Positions 1 to 11,565 of a DNA stretch of 64,000 bases are shown in pieces. Both the position numbers and the translations under genes were made by a program. The notes beneath the pieces were generated by a model. It searched no databases. It had not been told where the DNA came from and worked only from the letters and a program-made list of their open reading frames with translations. The stretch covers positions 372,001-436,000 of the forward strand of contig JAEZST010000022.1 in assembly GCA_023443865.1 (NCBI GenBank), in the 5' to 3' direction. The first letter of the stretch is position 1. Each line of letters starts with the position of its first letter. The DNA is from Spirochaetota bacterium. GTDB lineage: Bacteria; Spirochaetota; Spirochaetia; Treponematales; Treponemataceae.

Positions 1-3000
1 CTTCTATGAATACGCGAGTTCCATGATGGAACCCTGGGACGGTCCCGCCTCCATCTCCTTCACCGACGGAACCTACATCGGCGCGGTGCTCGACCGAAAC
101 GGCCTTCGCCCCAGCCGCATTTACATTACCGACGACGACACGGTTATCATGGCGAGCGAGGTGGGCGTCCTTCCCATCGATCCCAAAAAGATCGTTAAAA
201 AGACGCGGCTGCAGCCCGGAAAGATGTTCCTCGTGGACTTCAAGGAAGGCCGTATCGTCAACGACGAGGAAATAAAGGAAAAGATCGCTTCCTCCAAGCC
301 TTACAAGGCCTGGCTCGACAATCAGGTGATCCGCTTCGATACCCTGCCCGCCGCCAAGGCGAACTCCCCGGCGCACGCTCCCTCGGTGGACCTCGACGCC
401 CTCAAAAAGGAGCTTCGCGCCAACGGCTACACTTTCGAGACCCTTTCCATGCTCCTCAAGCCGATGGTGGAAACCTCGCAGGAAGCCCTGGGTTCCATGG
501 GCAACGACACGCCCCTCGCGGTGCTCTCGAACCAGCCTAAGCTCATGTTCGACTATTTCAAGCAGCTCTTTGCCCAGGTGACGAACCCGCCGATCGACTC
601 GATCCGCGAAGACATCATCATGAGTCTCGAGTCCTTCATCGGCCCGGAACAGAACCTTCTGGAGCCGGGAGAAGGCCACTGCCACCGCCTGCGCCTGAAG
701 CACCCGGTGATGAACAACGTCGAGCTCGCCGCCCTCAAGGAAATCAATACCCGGGGCTGGAAATCGAAGGTGATCGACATTACCTGGGAAGTCGCGAAGG
801 GCGCAACCGCTCTCGTGAAAGCCCTGGATCGGATCGAAAAAGAGGCCGAGAAGGCCATCGCCGACGGGTACCAGATCGCTATCCTATCCGATCGGGCTTC
901 CTCTCCCGAGAAGGCTCCCATTCCGTCCCTCTTGGCGATCGGCGCGGTTCACCAGTATCTCGTGCGCGGCGAAAAGAGAACCCAGATCGGTCTCGTGCTC
1001 GAGGCGGCCGAGCCCCGTGAGGTGCACCATTTCTGCATGCTTTTCGGCTACGGCGCGGACGCGGTGAACCCCTATCTCGCCTTCGAGGCCATGTGGATGC
1101 TCCAGGCGGACGGTAGTTTCTCCAAGTCCTACACCCAGGAAGACATCGTTTACAACTATATAAAGGCCGTCGAAAAGGGCATGCGCAAGGTATTCGGCAA
1201 GATGGGCATTTCGACCCTCGAATCCTACAAGGCCGCCCAGATTTTCGAGGCCGTCGGGCTTGCCGACGAGGTGGTGGACCGCTGCTTCACCGGTACGGCG
1301 AGCCGCATCGGGGGCGCGGGCTTCGCCGAGATCGCGCAGGAAATCGCCGCCCGTTATAGCGACGCGTACCCGGCGCGGGAAGAGAACCCCTTCGACGAGT
1401 ACCGCAGCTCCGGCGATTACCATGTCCGCTTCGGCGGCGAAAAGCACATGTGGGACCCCGAATCCATCGCGAACCTGCAGGTCGCCTGCCGCAATAAGGA
1501 CCGCAAGGCTTGGGACGCCTTCTCGAGCAGGCAAAACGCCCGTTCGACCGAACAGGCTACCATTCGCGGCCTTCTCAAGTTCCGCGACGGCAAGACCGCC
1601 GACGGAAAGGCGATTACCCCGGTCCCCCTCGCGGAAGTGGAACCCGTTTCCGAGATCGTCAAGCGCTTCGTTACCGGCGCCATGAGTTACGGATCCATAT
1701 CCCTCGAGGCCCACCAAACCCTCGCCATCGCGATGAACCGCCTCGGCGGCAAGTCGAATACCGGCGAGGGCGGCGAGGACCCGGCGCGCTTTAAGCCCGA
1801 GGCCAACGGCGACAGCCGCCGCTCGGCGATCAAGCAGGTCGCTTCCGGCCGCTTCGGCGTTACCATCGAGTACCTGGCGAACTCCGACGAGATCCAGATC
1901 AAGATGGCCCAGGGAGCCAAGCCCGGCGAGGGCGGCGAGCTTCCCGGCCACAAGGTCGACGACTATATCGCGAAAACAAGATACTCAACCCCGGGCGTGG
2001 GCCTCATTAGCCCGCCCCCGCACCACGATATCTACTCCATCGAGGACCTGGCCCAGCTCATCTATGACCTGAAGAACTCCAATCCCAAGGCGCGCATCTC
2101 CGTGAAGCTCGTCTCCGAGGTCGGGGTCGGCACCATCGCCGCGGGCGTCTCGAAGGGCCACGCGGACCATATCCTCATCTCCGGCCACGACGGCGGAACC
2201 GGCGCTTCGCCCCTGACGGGCGTGAAGAACGCGGGCCTTCCCTGGGAGCTCGGCATCGCCGAAACCCACCAAACCCTCGTGATGAACGACCTCCGCTCCC
2301 GCGTGGTGCTCCAGACCGACGGCCAGCTCAAGACCGGCCGCGACGTGGCCATCGCCGCGATACTGGGCGCTGAAGAGTGCGGTTTCTCCACCGCTCCCCT
2401 GATTACCCTCGGGTGCATCATGATGCGCAAGTGCCACAACAACACCTGTCCCGTCGGCATCGCGACCCAGGACCCCCGCCTCCGCGGCAGGTTCGCGGGT
2501 TCTCCCGACAACGTGGTGAACTTCTTCACCTTCGTCGCGGAAGACCTTCGCGCGATCATGGCAAGCCTCGGCGTGCGGAGCTGGAACGAGCTTATCGGCC
2601 GGGTCGACCTCCTGGAGCAGGACGAATCGGTCCGTACCTGGAAGAGCCGCGGCGTGGACCTTTCCGCCCTGCTCGCGCCGGCGTACAAACCGCACGGCAA
2701 GGTAGACCATTACAACACCATGAAACAGGACCACGGGCTCGACTCGGTACTGGACCGCGCCCTCATCGAGAAGTGCAAGGCCGCCATCGAATCGAATAAG
2801 CCGGTTACTCTGAGCGAAAAGATCATCAACACGGACCGCACCACGGGTACCATGCTCAGTAACGCCATTGCCCAGAAAACCGGCAACGCGGGCCTTCCCG
2901 AAGGCTCCATCACGGTGAACTTCACCGGAACCGCGGGGCAGAGCTTCGGCGCCTGGCTCGCCCGGGGCGTCGAGTTCAACCTCACCGGCGACGCGAACGA

Positions 3001-3560
3001 CTACGTGGGCAAGGGCCTCTGCGGCGGCCGCCTCGTCATCGCGCCCCCGAAGGACGTGAGCTTCAAGCCGAGCGAAAACGTGATTATCGGAAACGTGGCC
3101 TTCTACGGCGCAACCGCGGGCGAGGGCTATATCCGGGGCATCGCGGCGGAACGCTTCTGCGTACGCAATTCCGGCGCCAGCGTGGTCATCGAGGGCGTGG
3201 GCGACCACGGCTGCGAGTACATGACCGGCGGCCGCGCGGTAATTCTCGGGCCGACGGGGCGCAACTTCGCCGCGGGAATGTCCGGCGGCGTGGCCTACGT
3301 ATACGACCCCGAGGGGAAATTCGAGGCGAACTGCAACAAGGCGATCGTCCTCCTGGAAACGCCCTCCGCGGAAGATTACGCCGAACTCGCCGACTTGATC
3401 AGCAACCATAAAACCTATACCGGGTCCGACGTGGCCGCGGCCATCCTGGACGGATGGAACAAGCAGAAAGCCCATTTCGTGAAGGTAATCCCGGTAGATT
3501 ACAAGAAGGTCCTGGAAGCTCGGGCCGCCGCGAAGCAGCAGCAGAAGAAGGAGTCCGTCA

Positions 3561-3568
<8 letters not shown>
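1..3568 (+). CDS. gltB: glutamate synthase large subunit (5' end outside window)
   Basis: The reading frame is open from base 2, in the same frame as an internal Met at 23, so the true start lies upstream. About 300 residues, including the N-terminal glutaminase Cys, are missing compared with the usual ~1500-residue length. The first residues (FYEYASSMMEPWDGPA) match the end of the class II amidotransferase region. Then follow the central domain, the FMN/2-oxoglutarate synthase domain (GGTGASPLTGVKNAGLPWE), the 3Fe-4S cysteines (CIMMRKCHNNTCPVG) and the GXGXG beta-helix (TGRNFAAGMSGGVAYVYD). It makes glutamate from 2-oxoglutarate and glutamine-derived ammonia. The 3' end overlaps gltD by 8 nt, so the two subunits are probably translationally coupled. 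Together with the type III glutamine synthetase at 8.6 kb it gives a GS-GOGAT route of ammonium assimilation. Confidence 0.97.
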
Positions 3569-5024
<1,456 letters not shown>

Positions 5025-5069
5025 TAGCAGAGTCGTCGGCCGTAGCCGAACGCGCAACGGTAAGACCGA

Positions 5070-5102
5070 GGCCTTCCGGCTCCGAGCCGGAAGGCCTTTT
5101 TT
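5070..5102 (+). terminator. rho-independent terminator of gltBD
   Basis: A perfect 12-bp stem (GGCCTTCCGGCT / AGCCGGAAGGCC) with a 3-nt loop is followed by six T. It starts 46 nt after the gltD stop. Confidence 0.93.
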
Positions 5103-5127
5103 CGTTCGCGCCGCATGCGGCAACGCC

Positions 5128-5157
5128 TTGCGGCGGTCAATTCAGGCGTGCTATATT
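5128..5157 (+). promoter_or_regulatory. candidate sigma-70 promoter of the YkgJ-family gene
   Basis: TTGCGG (5128-5133), an 18-nt spacer and TATATT (5152-5157) lie just after the gltBD terminator and about 75 nt before the next start codon. The -10 is good and the -35 is moderate. Confidence 0.5.
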
Positions 5158-5231
5158 CGCGCCTACGGAGATCAGGCGGACGCGATGGGCCCGTTCGGCG
5201 CCGGTTCGGCCTTCTCCCGGGGTAATCGTTC

Positions 5232-5945
5232 ATGCTTGATCTGGATCTTCTCGGCGCCACGCGGGTAGCCGAAATCGTCGGGGGGCTCGACGCCGTTTTC
5301 GCGGACATAGAGCGCTCCCAGTCTCGGTGGAAGGAAGCGAGTCCCTTCCACTGCGCCGAGGGCTGCGGTTCCTGTTGCGTTCATTTCGAACCGGACGTAT
5401 TGGAAAGCGAGGCCCTCTATCTGGCCTTTTGGTTTTTGTCCAATCCCGACCAGGCCGTTCGCGACCGCGCGGAAGCCTTGCTTGACGGGCGTTTCGCCTC
5501 CCCGCGGTCAGACCCCGAAAACGGGTGCCTGTTTTACGACCCGGACGATCCGTACCATTGTACCGTATACGGCGGCAGAACCTTGATTTGCCGGCTTTTT
5601 GCGTATACCGGCGACCGGGGCAAAGACGGCCGGCCCCGCTGGAAACCCTGTAAATTCCTGCCGTTTGAAGGCCTGGACGGCGGGTTGGAACGGCGGGTCC
5701 AGTACGGCGAGGAAGAACTCCTGGCCCGTTTCGGTACGGTCCCTCCCATCATGTCGGACCTTACCGCCCGCGTCGTTGGCCTCGACCCGGATACCGCCCA
5801 CGTCCGCCGTCCCCTGCGCGAGGCCCTTCCCGGGGCGCTGTCGCGGGTCAAGATGATTATGCGGTTCGTTTCGCCTCAATTCGATCCCGAGCGCCCAAAT
5901 CCCGATCTTCCCGACCCCGAATTGCCGAATCCCCTGGCTTCCTGA
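5232..5945 (+). CDS. YkgJ-family cysteine cluster protein
   Basis: 237 residues. The N-terminal half carries the cysteine pattern of the YkgJ / zinc-iron chelating (CxxCxxCC) family: CAEGCGSCC around residue 42, then CLFYDPDDPYHCTVYGGR, then ICRLF and PCKF. These are expected to bind an Fe-S cluster or zinc. The C-terminal tail repeats Pro-Asn-Pro-Asp-type residues (ERPNPDLPDPELPNPL). It stands alone between the gltBD terminator and the permease gene, with its own candidate promoter. The family function is not established; a role in metal binding or protein modification is only suggested by the cysteines. Confidence 0.85.
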   Translation: MLDLDLLGATRVAEIVGGLDAVFADIERSQSRWKEASPFHCAEGCGSCCVHFEPDVLESEALYLAFWFLSNPDQAVRDRAEALLDGRFASPRSDPENGCLFYDPDDPYHCTVYGGRTLICRLFAYTGDRGKDGRPRWKPCKFLPFEGLDGGLERRVQYGEEELLARFGTVPPIMSDLTARVVGLDPDTAHVRRPLREALPGALSRVKMIMRFVSPQFDPERPNPDLPDPELPNPLAS

Positions 5946-6018
5946 CGAATTCGGAATTTATTAAATTGCCCTCCGGTCCCATCCCGTGATATCCTTCCGC
6001 CGGAGGTTCTTAAAAAAC

Positions 6019-7302
6019 ATGTCACATAAAATAATCGGCGTCAACGAACGCCCGCCCCTGGGGAAATGGATTCCCCTCAGCTTTCAGCACGTATTCGCGA
6101 TGTTTGGAGCGACGGTGCTCGTGCCCATCCTGACCGGGTTAAGCCCCACTGCCGCCCTTTTTTCCGCGGGTTCCGGAACGTTGCTGTATATCCTGATCAC
6201 CGGGGCGCAGGTTCCCGCCTTTCTTGGCTCCTCGTTCGCCTTTATCCCGCCGATCATCGTCATTTCAGGCGCGTACGGCATGCCCTACGCGCTCGGCGGC
6301 GCGGTGGTAGCCGGCCTTTTTTACGCCCTCGTCGCGGGAATCATCAAGCTCGCCGGCACGGCGTGGCTCGACCGGGTTCTGCCACCCGTGGTAATCGGCT
6401 CGGTCATCGTGGTCATCGGCTTGAACCTCGCTCCCACCGCCATGAGTATGGCCATGAACGGCGCGGACGGATCGTACAGCCTCGTGGCCCTGTCCGTGGC
6501 GGCCTTCACCCTTATCGTCGCCATCGTGGCGACCATCTTCTTCAAGGGCTTTTTCAACGTTATCCCGATTCTGATAGCGCTTATCGCCGGATATCTCTTC
6601 GTGGTCGTCATGGGCAGCTTTCTCCCCGCGTATCACCTGATCGACTACTCGAAGGTCGCGGCAGCTTCTTGGTTCGGCGTTCCGATCTTCGCGCTCCCCA
6701 AGTTCAACCTCGTGGCCTGCCTTACCTTCGTGATCGTCTCCCTGGCTACCATTACCGAACACCTCGGCGACGTTATGGTCACCAGTCGCGTCGTTGGCGC
6801 CGATTTTTACAAGAAGCCCGGCCTGCACCGCACCCTCCTCGGCGACGGTCTCGCCACCGCCTGGGCGGCCTTCTGGGGCGGTCCGCCCAATACCACCTAC
6901 GGCGAGAACATCGGCGTTATGGCTATTACCCGCGTGTATTCCGTGTGGGTCATCGGCGGGGCGGCGGTCATCGCAGTGTGCCTCTCCTTCGTTACCAAGT
7001 TCGGCGCCCTTATCCAGACTATCCCGACCCCGGTCATGGGCGGCATCTCGATGCTCCTTTTCGGAATCATCGCCTCCAGCGGCCTTCGCACCCTGGTGGA
7101 AACCGGGGTGGATTTCAAGTGCAAGCGAAACTTGACCATCAGTTCCGTTATCCTGGTAATCGGCATCGGCGGCGGCAAGCTCGCGTTCTCCCTCGGCGCA
7201 GACCTTCAGTTCCAGCTCGCGGGCGTCGCGCTTGCGACCTTGGTGGGAATCGTTCTTAATCTGGTGCTTCCGAAAACCGTGGATACGGCGGTGGAAGACT
7301 AA
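6019..7302 (+). CDS. uraA: uracil permease, NCS2 family
   Basis: 427 residues and very hydrophobic, with about 14 membrane segments expected for the nucleobase:cation symporter-2 fold. The characteristic segments are ATITEHLGD in TM8 and GGPPNTTYGENIGVMAITR around TM10; the latter is typical of UraA/PyrP uracil transporters rather than xanthine transporters. A GTG at 5986 would add 11 residues, but ATG 6019 is preceded by GGAGG (6002-6006) and gives the usual N-terminus (MSHKIIGVNERPP). A strong terminator follows at 7357. It likely imports uracil by proton symport in the inner membrane for pyrimidine salvage. Confidence 0.92.
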   Translation: MSHKIIGVNERPPLGKWIPLSFQHVFAMFGATVLVPILTGLSPTAALFSAGSGTLLYILITGAQVPAFLGSSFAFIPPIIVISGAYGMPYALGGAVVAGLFYALVAGIIKLAGTAWLDRVLPPVVIGSVIVVIGLNLAPTAMSMAMNGADGSYSLVALSVAAFTLIVAIVATIFFKGFFNVIPILIALIAGYLFVVVMGSFLPAYHLIDYSKVAAASWFGVPIFALPKFNLVACLTFVIVSLATITEHLGDVMVTSRVVGADFYKKPGLHRTLLGDGLATAWAAFWGGPPNTTYGENIGVMAITRVYSVWVIGGAAVIAVCLSFVTKFGALIQTIPTPVMGGISMLLFGIIASSGLRTLVETGVDFKCKRNLTISSVILVIGIGGGKLAFSLGADLQFQLAGVALATLVGIVLNLVLPKTVDTAVED

Positions 7303-7356
7303 GGGGCGAACCCCTTATTGCTCCCGGCTCGGCGGAATAATAACCCCGTGCCGGGT

Positions 7357-7395
7357 AAAAGGCCGGGCCTTAGTCGTCCGGCCTTTTTTTTTTTT
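7357..7395 (+). terminator. rho-independent terminator after uraA
   Basis: The stem AAAAGGCCGG / CCGGCCTTTT has an 11-nt loop and continues into a run of T ending at 7395. It lies 55 nt past the uraA stop and before the next gene. Confidence 0.9.
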
Positions 7396-7444
7396 GCCCC
7401 GTTTCCGGGGCTCCGTGCTAGACTTATGGAGAGGAACGGCAACC

Positions 7445-8437
7445 ATGAAATACCGCACCGAGGCGATTGGCCTCTTTCTTGCACTATTCGCTATCGTAGG
7501 CCCCCAGGCCCTCTTCGCGGGGGATTTTACCGAAATATGGGGCTATCTCCTGTCGGGTGAGGAGCGTTTTTTGGAAACCGCGCCGCCCGTGACCGACGTG
7601 GCGTACTTCGGCGCGGGAATGAACGCGTACGGGGCCCTCGTGGGCGTGCCCGCCCGGAGCAAGCTCGGTGCCTGGGGCGGCCGAACCCATATGGTGGTCG
7701 CGGAAACCTCCAATCAGGCCCTCACCCATTTTTGCCTTGACCCGCAATTCGGCATTCGAGACCGGTTGGTGGAATCCATCGCCGCCGCCGCCGCCCCCTT
7801 CGAGGGCGTACAAATCGATTTCGAGGCGGTACCGCCGGCGGATGCGGGGAATTACCTTGCGTTCCTTACCGCGCTCGACCTTGCGCTGAACCGCTATCCC
7901 GGCGGGAAGATCCTGAGCGTCGCCCTTCCTGCCAGAACCCGAAAGATCGCCGATCCTTACGAATACGGGCCCATCGCCCGCGTGGTAGACCGGTTGATCG
8001 TCATGGCCTACGATGAGCATTGGAGCGGCAGCGCCCCGGGTCCCGTGGCTTCCCTCGCCTGGTGCGACAGGGTCGCCTCCTATGCCTCCTCGGCGGTAGG
8101 GACCGATAAGCTGGTCATGGGCATGCCCTTTTACGGCAGGGCCTGGGGCGACGTGAACCCGTCCAAGGCCTATAAGTTCAGCAGTTTGGGCACGTTGATC
8201 ACCGATAAGGGTATCGTGGACATTAACCGAACCGAGGGAATTCCCTGGTTCGAATACAGCGAGACCGTAACGGTCAGAGTGTATTACGAGGATTCCCTTT
8301 CGGTCGCCCAAAGGGCCGATCTTTATCGATCCAGGGGCGTGACCAGGCTTTCTTTTTGGCGATTGGGGCAGGAAGACCCGGAGATTTGGGCGGCTCTGGC
8401 GGGGGGATTTTCCAAAGTTTCGATAAATACTCGGTAA
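7445..8437 (+). CDS. secreted GH18-like glycoside hydrolase (YaaH type)
   Basis: 330 residues. ATG 7445 is chosen over upstream in-frame starts because GGAGAGG precedes it and it opens a signal peptide (LFLALFAIVGPQALFA, cleavage near residue 23). The core shows the GH18 strand-4 motif as GVQIDFEAV, with D125 and E127 at the catalytic positions. Later come VMAYDEHW and KLVMGMPFYGRAWGD, typical of the YaaH/CwlB-like branch acting on peptidoglycan or other GlcNAc polymers. No LysM repeats are seen, unlike spore YaaH. It is probably a periplasmic cell-wall or chitin-type hydrolase; the substrate cannot be read from the sequence. Confidence 0.85.
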   Translation: MKYRTEAIGLFLALFAIVGPQALFAGDFTEIWGYLLSGEERFLETAPPVTDVAYFGAGMNAYGALVGVPARSKLGAWGGRTHMVVAETSNQALTHFCLDPQFGIRDRLVESIAAAAAPFEGVQIDFEAVPPADAGNYLAFLTALDLALNRYPGGKILSVALPARTRKIADPYEYGPIARVVDRLIVMAYDEHWSGSAPGPVASLAWCDRVASYASSAVGTDKLVMGMPFYGRAWGDVNPSKAYKFSSLGTLITDKGIVDINRTEGIPWFEYSETVTVRVYYEDSLSVAQRADLYRSRGVTRLSFWRLGQEDPEIWAALAGGFSKVSINTR

Positions 8438-8462
8438 AAAATCCCTGAAACAGAACGCGAGA

Positions 8463-8492
8463 TTGAACATATATACGACTTTATGGTATAAA
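8463..8492 (+). promoter_or_regulatory. sigma-70 promoter of glnN
   Basis: TTGAAC (8463-8468), an 18-nt spacer and TATAAA (8487-8492) lie in a conspicuously A+T-rich stretch of an otherwise G+C-rich region. The expected start near 8499 gives a leader of about 60 nt before ATG 8562. Confidence 0.65.
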
Positions 8493-8561
8493 TATACAAA
8501 ATTATGAGCGTTGTGACATGCAAAGGCGTATGTCCTGCCATCGGATACCAGGAGGTACTCT

Positions 8562-10655
8562 ATGCCCTTTAATGAAATGTACGGCATTAACGCGTTTGGC
8601 GATTCGGTCATGCGGGATCGGCTTCCCAAGGCGATCTACAAGGAAGTCAAGGCCGTTCAGGCAGGCGAATGCGAACTTACCGTGGCATGCGCCGAAGTGG
8701 TTGCCAACGCTATGAAAGACTGGGCCATCGAGAAGGGCGCAACCCACTACACTCACTGGTTCCAGCCGATGACCGGACTTACCGCCGAAAAGCACGATTC
8801 TTTCATTTCTCCCACTCCCGACGGCCTCGCGATCCTCGAATTCTCCGGCAAGGAGCTCATTCAGGGCGAGCCCGACGCGTCGAGCTTCCCGTCCGGCGGG
8901 CTTCGGGCTACTTTCGAGGCCCGCGGGTATACCGCCTGGGACGTTACCAGCCCCGCCTACATCAACGACGAAGGCCACTGCAAGACCCTCGTGATCCCCA
9001 CCGCCTTCGTCGGCTACCACGGCGAGGCCTTGGACAAAAAGACCCCGCTCCTTCGCTCCATGCAGGCGGTCAGTAATTCTTCCGTCGCCGTGCTTCGCGC
9101 CATGGGAAACACCACTTCCAAACGCGTAATCTCCTCCGTTGGTCCCGAGCAGGAGTACTTCCTGGTGGACGAGAAATATTTCTCCGAGCGCCAGGACCTC
9201 AAGCTCACGGGCCGCACCATATTCGGCGCGTTGCCCCCCAAGGGCCAGGAACTCGAGGATCACTACTTCGGAAAGATCCCCGAGCGCGTCGCGGCGTACA
9301 TGACCGACGTGAATAACGAGCTGTGGAAAGTCGGCGTTCCCTCCAAGACCCAGCATAACGAAGTCGCGCCGAACCAGTTCGAGCTTGCCCCCATTTACGG
9401 CATATCCAACGTGGCCACCGACCAGAATCAGCTCGTCATGCAGACCCTCAAGAAGGTAGCCAAGCGCCATGGCCTGGTTTGCCTTCTCCACGAGAAGCCC
9501 TTCGCGGGCGTGAACGGCTCCGGAAAGCACAATAACTGGTCCATCGGCACCGATGACGGCATGAATCTCATGAACCCCGGTAAGACCCCGGAAGAGAACC
9601 TTACCTTCCTCGTGTTCGTCTCCGCCGTTATCAAGGCCGTGGATACCTACGCGCCCCTCCTTCGCCTTTCCGCGGCGAATACCGGAAACGACCATCGCCT
9701 CGGCGCCAACGAGGCCCCTCCCGCGATCATTTCGATATTCCTCGGCGAGCAGCTGCAGGACATCTTCGAGGGCATCGCCACCGGGAAGGCCATTACCTCC
9801 GGCGAGGGCAAAAAGCTTGAGCTAGGCGTCACCACCCTGCCCAAGCTGCCGAAAGACCTTACCGACCGCAACCGCACGAGCCCCTTCGCCTTTACCGGCA
9901 ACAAGTTCGAATTCCGCATGGTACCCTCGAGCGAATCCATCGCGGGACCCAACTTCGTGCTCAACACGATCGTCGCCGAGGTTCTCGACGAGTTCCTCCC
10001 GAAGCTCAAGGGAGCCAAGGATCTCAACGCCGCGGTCAAGGAAATCGTGACCGATACCTGGAAGAAGCACAGCCGGGTCGTGTTCAACGGAAACGGGTAC
10101 ACCGAGGGCTGGGTCGCCGAGGCCAAGAAACGCGGACTGCCCAACCTGACCAGCTCCGTGGAAGCCTGGCCCTATTTCGCCAAGGAAGATTCCGTCAAGA
10201 TGTTCACCAAGCACAAGATCTTCACCAAGGAAGAAATTCACGCGCGCCTCGACATCGTGCTGGAGAAATACTCCAAGCAGATCAATATCGAGGCCGGAGT
10301 CGCCTTCGAGATGGCTACCCGCGAAATTCTCCCCGTCTGCTCCGACTACGCCGTCGAGCTCGCGGCCCAGCTCCAGACCCTCGAGGGTTCCGGGGTGAAG
10401 TCCGCCTCCCTCAAGAAGAAACTCACCGAGGTGAGCGCCCTCATCGAGGAAGCAGCCGCCGCGGCCGATAAGGTCGAGGCCGCCCGCTCCGCCGCCCACG
10501 GCGTGGCCGACGTCCAGAAGCAGGCCGAGGCTTTCCGCGACAACGTGACGACCGCGATGCTGGCCCTCCGCGCTCCCGTCGACAAGCTCGAAAAGCTTCT
10601 GCCGAAAGAGTACTGGCCCATGCCGACCTACCAGGAACTTCTGTTCAATATCTGA
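8562..10655 (+). CDS. glnN: glutamine synthetase type III
   Basis: 697 residues, the length of GSIII (about 700) and far longer than GSI or GSII. Family motifs are visible: GTHYTHWFQPMTG near residue 65, VGPEQEYFLVD (metal/glutamate site), KPFAGVNGSGKHNNWS (ATP and ammonium site) and NTGNDHRLGANEAPPA. The C-terminal 130 residues form the helical GSIII-specific extension. GGAGG precedes ATG 8562 by 8 nt. It condenses ammonium and glutamate with ATP in the cytoplasm and complements gltBD upstream. It is monocistronic, with its own promoter at 8463 and terminator at 10682. Confidence 0.97.
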   Translation: MPFNEMYGINAFGDSVMRDRLPKAIYKEVKAVQAGECELTVACAEVVANAMKDWAIEKGATHYTHWFQPMTGLTAEKHDSFISPTPDGLAILEFSGKELIQGEPDASSFPSGGLRATFEARGYTAWDVTSPAYINDEGHCKTLVIPTAFVGYHGEALDKKTPLLRSMQAVSNSSVAVLRAMGNTTSKRVISSVGPEQEYFLVDEKYFSERQDLKLTGRTIFGALPPKGQELEDHYFGKIPERVAAYMTDVNNELWKVGVPSKTQHNEVAPNQFELAPIYGISNVATDQNQLVMQTLKKVAKRHGLVCLLHEKPFAGVNGSGKHNNWSIGTDDGMNLMNPGKTPEENLTFLVFVSAVIKAVDTYAPLLRLSAANTGNDHRLGANEAPPAIISIFLGEQLQDIFEGIATGKAITSGEGKKLELGVTTLPKLPKDLTDRNRTSPFAFTGNKFEFRMVPSSESIAGPNFVLNTIVAEVLDEFLPKLKGAKDLNAAVKEIVTDTWKKHSRVVFNGNGYTEGWVAEAKKRGLPNLTSSVEAWPYFAKEDSVKMFTKHKIFTKEEIHARLDIVLEKYSKQINIEAGVAFEMATREILPVCSDYAVELAAQLQTLEGSGVKSASLKKKLTEVSALIEEAAAAADKVEAARSAAHGVADVQKQAEAFRDNVTTAMLALRAPVDKLEKLLPKEYWPMPTYQELLFNI

Positions 10656-10681
10656 TAGGTTTCGTCGCTACGTGAGACGCG

Positions 10682-10714
10682 GCCGATCCCCCGACGGGGA
10701 TCGGCTTTTTTTTT
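10682..10714 (+). terminator. rho-independent terminator of glnN
   Basis: A perfect 10-bp stem (GCCGATCCCC / GGGGATCGGC) with a CGAC loop is followed by nine T, 26 nt after the glnN stop. Confidence 0.93.
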
Positions 10715-10741
10715 CGGATACGCCGCAATGCCGCGCCTCGC

Positions 10742-10775
10742 CCCTTGAACGCGCGTTGAAACCCTTGAACGCGCG
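10742..10775. repeat. 14-nt direct repeat, two copies
   Basis: CCCTTGAACGCGCG occurs at 10742-10755 and again at 10762-10775, a 20-bp period, in the gap between the convergent glnN and DUF2721 genes. No function is evident. Nothing else was seen in this 155-nt gap apart from the glnN terminator. Confidence 0.6.
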
Positions 10776-10810
10776 CGGTATCGCGCGAATACGGGCTTAC
10801 GCGCGCTGGC

Positions 10811-11233
10811 TTACGGGCGCGGGCCGCGAACCGCTTCCCGGTGGGCCTTTTCGGTTTTTTCCACCTCGAGCTTCAGCGCGTCGATGGAAAGAAACACCTC
10901 CGCCAGGGAGAGTCCCAGCGATACCATGAGCGCGACAAGGCTCGCCCCGAAGACCGCTTCCGCGGCCAGGATGAGGCCGGAAAAAATGAGGAACATGCAA
11001 ACGACGCAAAAGAGGAAGCTCAAGACCCCGAAGAACTGGGTATATTTGATCAAGGCGAGGCGAATCCTGAAATTGTTCAGTTGCCGGTAGATGCCCTCGT
11101 CGCGGGTCTCGACGTAGAGGGCCGTAAATTGCCGTACCAGGTTTGCCACCGCAAGAAAACGGTTCGTGAAGGCGAGCATCCACAGCGAGATGGCCGAAAA
11201 AAGCAGCGCGGGGGTCGTTATGTTAAAATCCAT
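10811..11233 (-). CDS. DUF2721 family membrane protein
   Basis: 140 residues. An upstream in-frame Met at 11296 is less likely than ATG 11233, which follows GGAGGATAACG. The N-terminus (ITTPALLFSAISLWMLAFTNRFLAVANLVR) matches the DUF2721 pattern: a first membrane segment, a charged amphipathic stretch (RQLNNFRIRLALIKYTQFFG), then two more membrane segments (LSFLFCVVCMFLIFSG and FGASLVALMVSLGLSLAEVF). The C-terminus is charged and cytoplasmic (ALKLEVEKTEKAHREA). The function of the family is unknown. It is a single gene facing away from tRNA-Leu and convergent with glnN. Confidence 0.8.
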   Translation of the reverse strand: MDFNITTPALLFSAISLWMLAFTNRFLAVANLVRQFTALYVETRDEGIYRQLNNFRIRLALIKYTQFFGVLSFLFCVVCMFLIFSGLILAAEAVFGASLVALMVSLGLSLAEVFLSIDALKLEVEKTEKAHREAVRGPRP

Positions 11234-11302
11234 CGTTATCCTCCGCTTACAATATATAACAAATCGGGCCGGGCGGCCTCCGTCCCCGGGAGTCAAAGCG
11301 CG

Positions 11303-11332
11303 TAGACATTGCGGCGCTTTTTGTGGTAAACT
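11303..11332 (+). promoter_or_regulatory. promoter of tRNA-Leu
   Basis: TAGACA (11303-11308), an 18-nt spacer and TAAACT (11327-11332) give an expected start about 6 nt before the mature tRNA 5' end at 11345. Confidence 0.6.
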
Positions 11333-11344
11333 TTCCTTCGTTGC

Positions 11345-11428
11345 GCCGGCGTGGCGAAATTGGTAGACGCAGCAGACTCAAAATCTGCCGCCTTCACGGG
11401 TGTATCGGTTCGAGTCCGATCGCCGGCA
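11345..11428 (+). tRNA. tRNA-Leu (anticodon CAA)
   Basis: 84 nt with a complete cloverleaf. The acceptor stem is GCCGGCG/CGCCGGC with discriminator A at 11428. The anticodon stem is GCAGA/TCTGC around the loop CTCAAAA, which gives anticodon CAA reading UUG. A long class II variable arm follows, and the T arm is ATCGG-TTCGAGT-CCGAT. The 3' CCA is not encoded. It stands alone, with a promoter just upstream and a hairpin plus T-tract about 70 nt downstream. Confidence 0.96.
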
Positions 11429-11496
11429 ACGGTACGGGAAACGGGCGCGGTCCCTCAGCTCCGGGCAAAGGCACTGCGAAGCAGGGGCCGGCCTTA

Positions 11497-11522
11497 CGAA
11501 GCGGGGGCTTCGCCCTTTTTTT
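11497..11522 (+). terminator. probable terminator after tRNA-Leu
   Basis: CGAAGC / GCTTCG with a GGGG loop, then CCC and seven T. It is a short stem but the only hairpin plus T-tract after the tRNA. It also lies just past the 3' end of the minus-strand gene at 11566. Confidence 0.6.
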
Positions 11523-11565
11523 CGCCCGAACGTCTTCTCCGAACCTAATTAAGCCTCAACTTTTT

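Noticed and set aside
884..1951. 355-residue minus-strand open frame opposite gltB
   Set aside because: Same reason: antisense shadow of a conserved gene, with low-complexity Gly/Ala/Leu composition.
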